Part shown: positions 59,061 to 64,000 of the stretch, piece by piece | Position numbering within the stretch: position 1 is the first letter of the stretch | How the letters are laid out: each line of letters opens with the position of its first letter | Origin: Strongylocentrotus droebachiensis | Taxonomy: Eukaryota; Echinodermata; Echinoidea; Camarodonta; Strongylocentrotidae | Length of the DNA: 64,000 bases | Direction: 5' to 3' | NCBI GenBank assembly: GCA_035222895.1 | Contig: JAVYIG010007232.1 | Coordinates: 1 to 64,000 of the forward strand | Translations under genes and position numbers: made by a program | Notes under the pieces: model-generated | Databases searched by the model: none | Told to the model about the DNA's origin: nothing | The model's input: the letters and a program-made list of their open reading frames with translations, nothing else

Positions 59061-60199
59061 AATCCATCTCTGTCAAAGCCATTACCACAGAGTGACCCCA
59101 AGAGTATATGACCTCTGGAACTTCTCAGAAATTGAGGGTCAACAAAGCGATGTGGAAGAAGAAGAGAGTGAAGAAGAGAGTGAAAAGGAGAGCTGAAGTG
59201 TACAAATGGGCAGTATACTATGACTTGAATTCAGAAATTTGAAAGAAGTTGAACCATCATAATCATCAAATTATAGAGATTCACAATATCATAGTGTATG
59301 TAATTTAGGGAGATATTGCATAGATGGAGAGGTGAAAAAACATGATATATGTACAAGGCAGTAAGAGACAGAGGAGGAGACAGAAATAAAAATAGAGCGA
59401 AAAATAAGAGGAGAAAAGTTTTACAAATGACAGAGATAGGGGAGGAGAAATAGAAGAAGAAAAAGCAAAAGAAGAAAAAGAATAGGAAGATGATGATGAA
59501 GGAGAAATGATGAAAGAAGGGAAAAGGACAGAAAATGGGGGTTACCAGTAAAAAGTTGATTCACATGAACAGAATAACGAGCACCACAGAAAAGTTCAGG
59601 TATATATATGTATCAATAACAGCAATACTACTGCAAGATACCCAAGTATGTCTTATCACATAAACCACAGTCTTAGTATTTGATTTTTTTTTTTAAAGTG
59701 CCTCTGAATCTTGGTGAGAGCAATGTCCTATTATTGAGTATTAAACATTCCATTAAAACATCCATTTAGATGGCTTGTGAATGCAGTGTAAAATAACAAT
59801 GACTTCACCCAGTACAATACAGGGGAATAGGGGAAGGAAAATAGAAAAGAGAAATCTGGGGCCCACCTATTAAGTATTTCAGAAGTTCTTTCATATTTCC
59901 CTCAGTTTTGAAAGCAAATTCAAGATTGTATTTGTTTCCTCGTTATGTGGTCTGTGCATTCTCAATTTTCCTATTTAAAAAAAATTCTCTCTCTCACTCT
60001 CTTGGATTTCTTTTCATCAGATCACCCCTTTTTCTGGAAAAAAAAGGACCTTCTTATCTGAGCAGAATTATATACTAATACAACATCCTATCAAAAGGGT
60101 AGAACATAAGAGATACATTTGCAAGACGATCTGATATTCTATCATTATCATTGATTTCTCATGAAATTTTGTGTAAATAAACGAGAGGAACTCCTAATA

Positions 60200-60692
60200 A
60201 GGCGTGTCTGCACTATCTCGAGATTGCCAAATATCCAGCTATTTTGAACTATCCCGATCGAAACTATCCAGCTATTTGCGTCTTCATTAGACCGAAGTGG
60301 CAAATTAGCTGGATAGTTGGTCGGGATAATATCCCAAGATATCTCGGTCTAGTTTGCAAAATATCCTTCTATTTCCGAACTAGCGGGATAGTTTGCGACC
60401 GTCTTCATTAGACCGAAGTACGGAGTCAATTATCCCGATCCCATCATGCACAACGATTTCCGGTTCGCACATGCGATCTATACCGCTCAGCGCTGACCTC
60501 GCAACCACTGACCTCGAGTAAACACGGAAAACCGCAAACTAGACCGAGATATCTTGGGATATTATCCCGACCAACTATCCAGCTAATTTGCTACTTCGGT
60601 CTAATGAAGACGCAAATAAGCTGGATAGTTTGCGATCGGGATAATTCAAATAGCTGGATATTTGGCAATCTCGAGATAGTGCAGACACGCCT
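60200..60692. mobile_element. Modular fold-back element, copy 3 (493 bp)
   Basis: The ends AGGCGTGTCTGCACTATCTC and GAGATAGTGCAGACACGCCT are perfectly inverted, and the arms extend about 170 bp with blocks AACTATCC(A)GCTATTTG, GGTCGGGATAATATCCC and TAGACCGAAGT. The same blocks also recur within each arm. No coding capacity. Confidence 0.9.
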
Positions 60693-61786
60693 ATTGAGGG
60701 TATATTGTTCAATGCTGCACTCGTTCACCTGCATTCATCCACCTACAAAACATATATCTTGAACATGTGTCCTTTGATACAATTAAAACAAATACGAGGC
60801 TATAGTTTATTCCTCAAATTTAATTCCAAATTCATTTGAACTAGCTGCCAAGTACAGACTATATCTTTGACCCCGTCTGAGGTTTGAGGTTGTGGTATAA
60901 AAGTGACCCAGTTTTCAACCATATTTCTCTTTGTCAAACTGCACCAGGTACAATCATCTTAAACTTGTGGATTTGATGGTTTCTTTCATAAGACTTATAG
61001 AGCCACCTGAGAGATTGCATTGCCATATGAATTATGATGGTATTCATCGTGATTTGTGTCGTGCGATCTACAAAAGAGGGTCTTTTTTTAATAAAATGCG
61101 AGTGATTTACCATGAAATGCTGCTAAATTTGAACTTGAGGCTTTTCACTTATTCTTCATCCTTGATTAATTCACTTTGCCGGTAGGTCCTATTTTTTTTT
61201 AAGCAAAGAAATAATTTAGGCATGACACTCAGCAATACAAACAGTGATCTTCACTTTTTGTAACAATCTGTGTCATCACATTACTTTTTTGGTAATGCCC
61301 CTTATAAGTTTAGTGGAAGAATTGTTTACTTGTAATAATCATTCTTGTCATCTATTTTAGCTTTAAATCAATGTCTTACATAAAGTAATAAACTCATTAT
61401 TACAACATGTTCTTTTTTTAATGACATTAATATTTAAATGGAATATGTAGATGCACTGGCAGCAATACAATATGAAGAATTCAAAAACGCCAATCCTTCA
61501 AATAACATACCATAAATCGTTTGTGTGTAATATTGAAAGACAATTAAATTAGGTTACAATCTCCCTGGTTCATGCACACAATAATAATCAGACAGATCAG
61601 GTATACAAATGCAGACCAATTTAGGGCTGAATGGGAAGACTATATAAATCTTCTTAATTCCTAGTCTACACATGCAGACATATTGAGCACTTACCTTCCA
61701 TCTCAAGGCTATTACCATTTGTGTCAGGCCCATGCTATTACCATAGAGTAGTCACAACTCAGATTAAAAGTCTTGCTAATATTGTT
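60693..61786. other. Non-coding stretch, nothing recognised
   Basis: AT-rich; the 84-codon frame at 60931-61185 has no motif I recognise. Confidence 0.35.
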
Positions 61787-62030
61787 TGTTGATGAATGGT
61801 AGAATCATGAAATATCTATGAACATTAAAACAAAAATCTTATAAGATAACTGAAATTATTCTCTCAACAATTGAGGAACAACATAGCCTTCAATGCAGTT
61901 CAAATAACAAGGTTGTTGATGAATGGTAGAATCATGAAATATCTATGAACATTAAAACAAAAATCTTATAAGATAACTGAAATTATTCTCTCAACAATTG
62001 AGGAACAACATAGCCTTCAATGCAGTTCAA
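61787..62030. repeat. Identical 117-bp tandem duplication
   Basis: 61787-61903 and 61914-62030 appear identical, separated by 10 bp (ATAACAAGGT). The identity suggests a recent event or an assembly duplicate. Confidence 0.95.
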
Positions 62031-63179
62031 CCAATGAAGATTATTTTCAATTGGTGTTTCACTTGTTCGATTGGGGTATGAAAATGGAGACTAGGAGTGG
62101 GGCAAGCTGATATCAAATGGCATACTCTGGCTTCATGATGTTGGGAATGTGAGTTAATCCCCTACTGAACAGATTTCTGCAGGGTTATCACGGTGACTGG
62201 CAGCTGCCTGTTACCAGCCACCTAGACTCATCCATTATTCTAATAGGGGTGTCTAGGGCATTCAAACATGTGGAGGAGGACATCTACTTATATTGAGGGT
62301 GAGTAGTCCCTCAAGAGTCAGGGGGGAATTAAGGGGATACAACAATTTAAAGACTGTCAATACTACTGAGCCAGAAGGGATTAGACCACACAGCGAGGTC
62401 ACTGACAGGTGGCTATCTCATTAACTCAGCTCTCAACTAACATAAGAAAAAGAGGATCATGGGGGACCAACAGGCACCGATTGGGGAAGTTCTCTATATA
62501 GAGGGAGCAAGTAGCTACAAGTAGAACAGTGGGGCTTTAATAGTAGTGTTTGGACTCATAATAAGGTTAATGAAATCATTAATATTAGAGAAGGATGAAC
62601 CATCATTAATACCATAACATTTATGGAATAAAATGTGATAGATAATGATGACATTCATCAACATAAATGTTGTCTTTCTCAGTGTGAAAATCCAATCGTT
62701 CATGAGCATAGATAAGTACCAATATCTCTCTCAGAACAGGTATTAATATTTTGCAACTTTTAAATTCTGTTAAGATGATAGGAATTTCCTCCAGGATAGT
62801 ATTGACGCCGCTTATTGAATGGCTTTAAAAAGTTGTGTTCTGATAATGTTAGTGACTATTGAATTGTCTGCATATTCAACTATCATTGAAAGGTGCTTTT
62901 ATATTTACTTTTCTTGTATAATGTTATTCTGAAAAGGATTATGGTTATTTTCATTGGAGAGGTGCTTAATTGCGATACAACATCTGAGCATGCATCCTTA
63001 ATTTCAAATTGACACTTATTACGATTGACTACTAGTCAGAGATTCATTAGAATATTTGTTTTACTTGACTGTCTGACTGTCTTTTTATTACTTTTTAATA
63101 CTTCAATTTATTTTGGGTTATAGATAACAAATGAGAAATAATGAACGAAATGTAGCCAACTGAGTACAGACTTTAAATA

Positions 63180-63597
63180 CGATACTATATTTGAATAAAG
63201 ATCTTGTGAAAATTAAAATAATTTTAAATGAGAATTGTTCCCTTTGTGGAAGAGAAGAAGAAGATATGGTGCACTTTTTTCACTCCTGTATAACATGGCC
63301 AAATTGATTTGGAGTTATTTGACAAACTGGTTAAAATTGTAATTCGCTGTAGAATATAATTGTCTTTAATACATGTTTTGTAAAGGTTTCATTGAGAAAC
63401 AAAATGATGCTTTAAACTGTATAATAATTTGGACTGAACGACAATTATATTTGTCTCAAATACAAAAATCTATACCGTCCGTCCAGACAATAAAATAATA
63501 TATCAGGAATAGTTACATAAATGAGAGGCAGGTTAGTATACTTGCTAACAAAATTAAAACTGACAAATTTGATAAAAAAATTGATATATTTTGAGAG
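63180..63597 (+). pseudogene. Decayed LINE C-terminal region
   Basis: In changing plus frames: ENCSLCGREEEDMVHFFHSC (a Cys-Cys-His-Cys knuckle typical of the region after LINE reverse transcriptases), then, past stops and a frameshift, IIWTERQLYLSQIQKSIPSV and YIRNSYINERQVSILANK, KTDKFDKKIDIF. The order and character fit the tail of an L1/Tx1-like protein. Non-functional. Confidence 0.6.
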
Positions 63598-63715
63598 GGT
63601 TTCAATTTTATTTTTCCACATCCATTACCCACTTCCGTTATTCCACCATCAATATTCTTTGATCTAAGGTGTACCCCGTACCTATAATTGTTTGTTATGA
63701 ATGTACTATTTTTAA

Positions 63716-64000
63716 AGGTAAAGACCAGTAATGGTCATGCGATTGCATTGTGAAAGAAACGTTGTGGAATCGATCAGAAAAGGTTGATCATCTAGCATCT
63801 GCAAGGTTCTGGAATCATCAAAATGATAAGAAATTTGGCCCATTCTTCGTAAAGTTACAAGCACTATACACAGAAAGATGTATATGGGACTACTCTATCT
63901 CTCTCACACGACCATGAGAGAAATAAATTTACCAAATATATGAATTAGTAGGCGGTTTCCCGGCAAATTTTTTATCATCATGTATTAGTCAAAACATATT
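63716..64000 (+). mobile_element. TTAA MITE, third copy of the 22.1-kb family, cut by the window
   Basis: It starts AGGTAAAGACCAGTAATGG after TTAA (63712-63715) and shares GCGATTGCATTGTGAAAGAA and GCAAGGTTCTGGAATCATCA with the copies at 22.1 and 47.3 kb. The right end is outside the window. Confidence 0.75.

Overview
This is a eukaryotic genomic window, AT-rich and intron-rich, packed with short non-autonomous mobile elements, tRNA-derived SINEs, decayed LINE fragments, long GA/CT tracts and poly-G runs. The one gene I can name is PRPF19 (Prp19, the spliceosomal U-box/WD40 E3 ligase), split into GT-AG exons. The protein and the repeat landscape suggest a marine invertebrate deuterostome, most likely a sea urchin; the species is an inference.

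Layout: 1-2.2 kb holds a decayed minus-strand copy of a multicopy invertebrate gene family. 5.67-15.94 kb (+) holds eight PRPF19 coding exons, ending at the stop codon; they give about 379 residues (linker plus seven WD40 repeats). The N-terminal U-box and coiled-coil exons were not found. Two PRPF19 acceptors sit in tandem duplications: a 140-bp unit (3 copies) spanning the first visible intron/exon boundary, and a 56-57-bp array that runs into the last acceptor. PRPF19 introns also carry MITEs, a SINE and a LINE tail.

16-64 kb has no recognisable complete gene. Several short segments look like exons (consensus splice sites plus a GC-balanced open frame): minus strand at 22.6, 30.0, 38.1 and 40.7 kb, plus strand at 32.0, 51.3 and 56.0-56.4 kb. 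The best are the 126-nt exon at 38125-38250 (-), bounded by both splice sites, and the phase-compatible pair at 56033-56094 and 56315-56365 (+). They are unnamed and should be treated as candidates.

The most striking structure is mobile and repeat DNA: four copies of an exactly 53-bp palindromic hairpin between 38.4 and 41.7 kb, one interrupted by a 501-bp TTAA-flanked MITE; three modular fold-back elements of one style, one flanked by 46-bp direct repeats; two arrays of 17-20-bp modules that flip orientation; and a 157-bp tandem repeat whose units each carry a DR1-type nuclear-receptor motif, closed by a 20-bp palindrome and a hairpin. I found no complete protein-coding system that is clearly new; the novelty candidates are these elements and the splice-site duplications in PRPF19.
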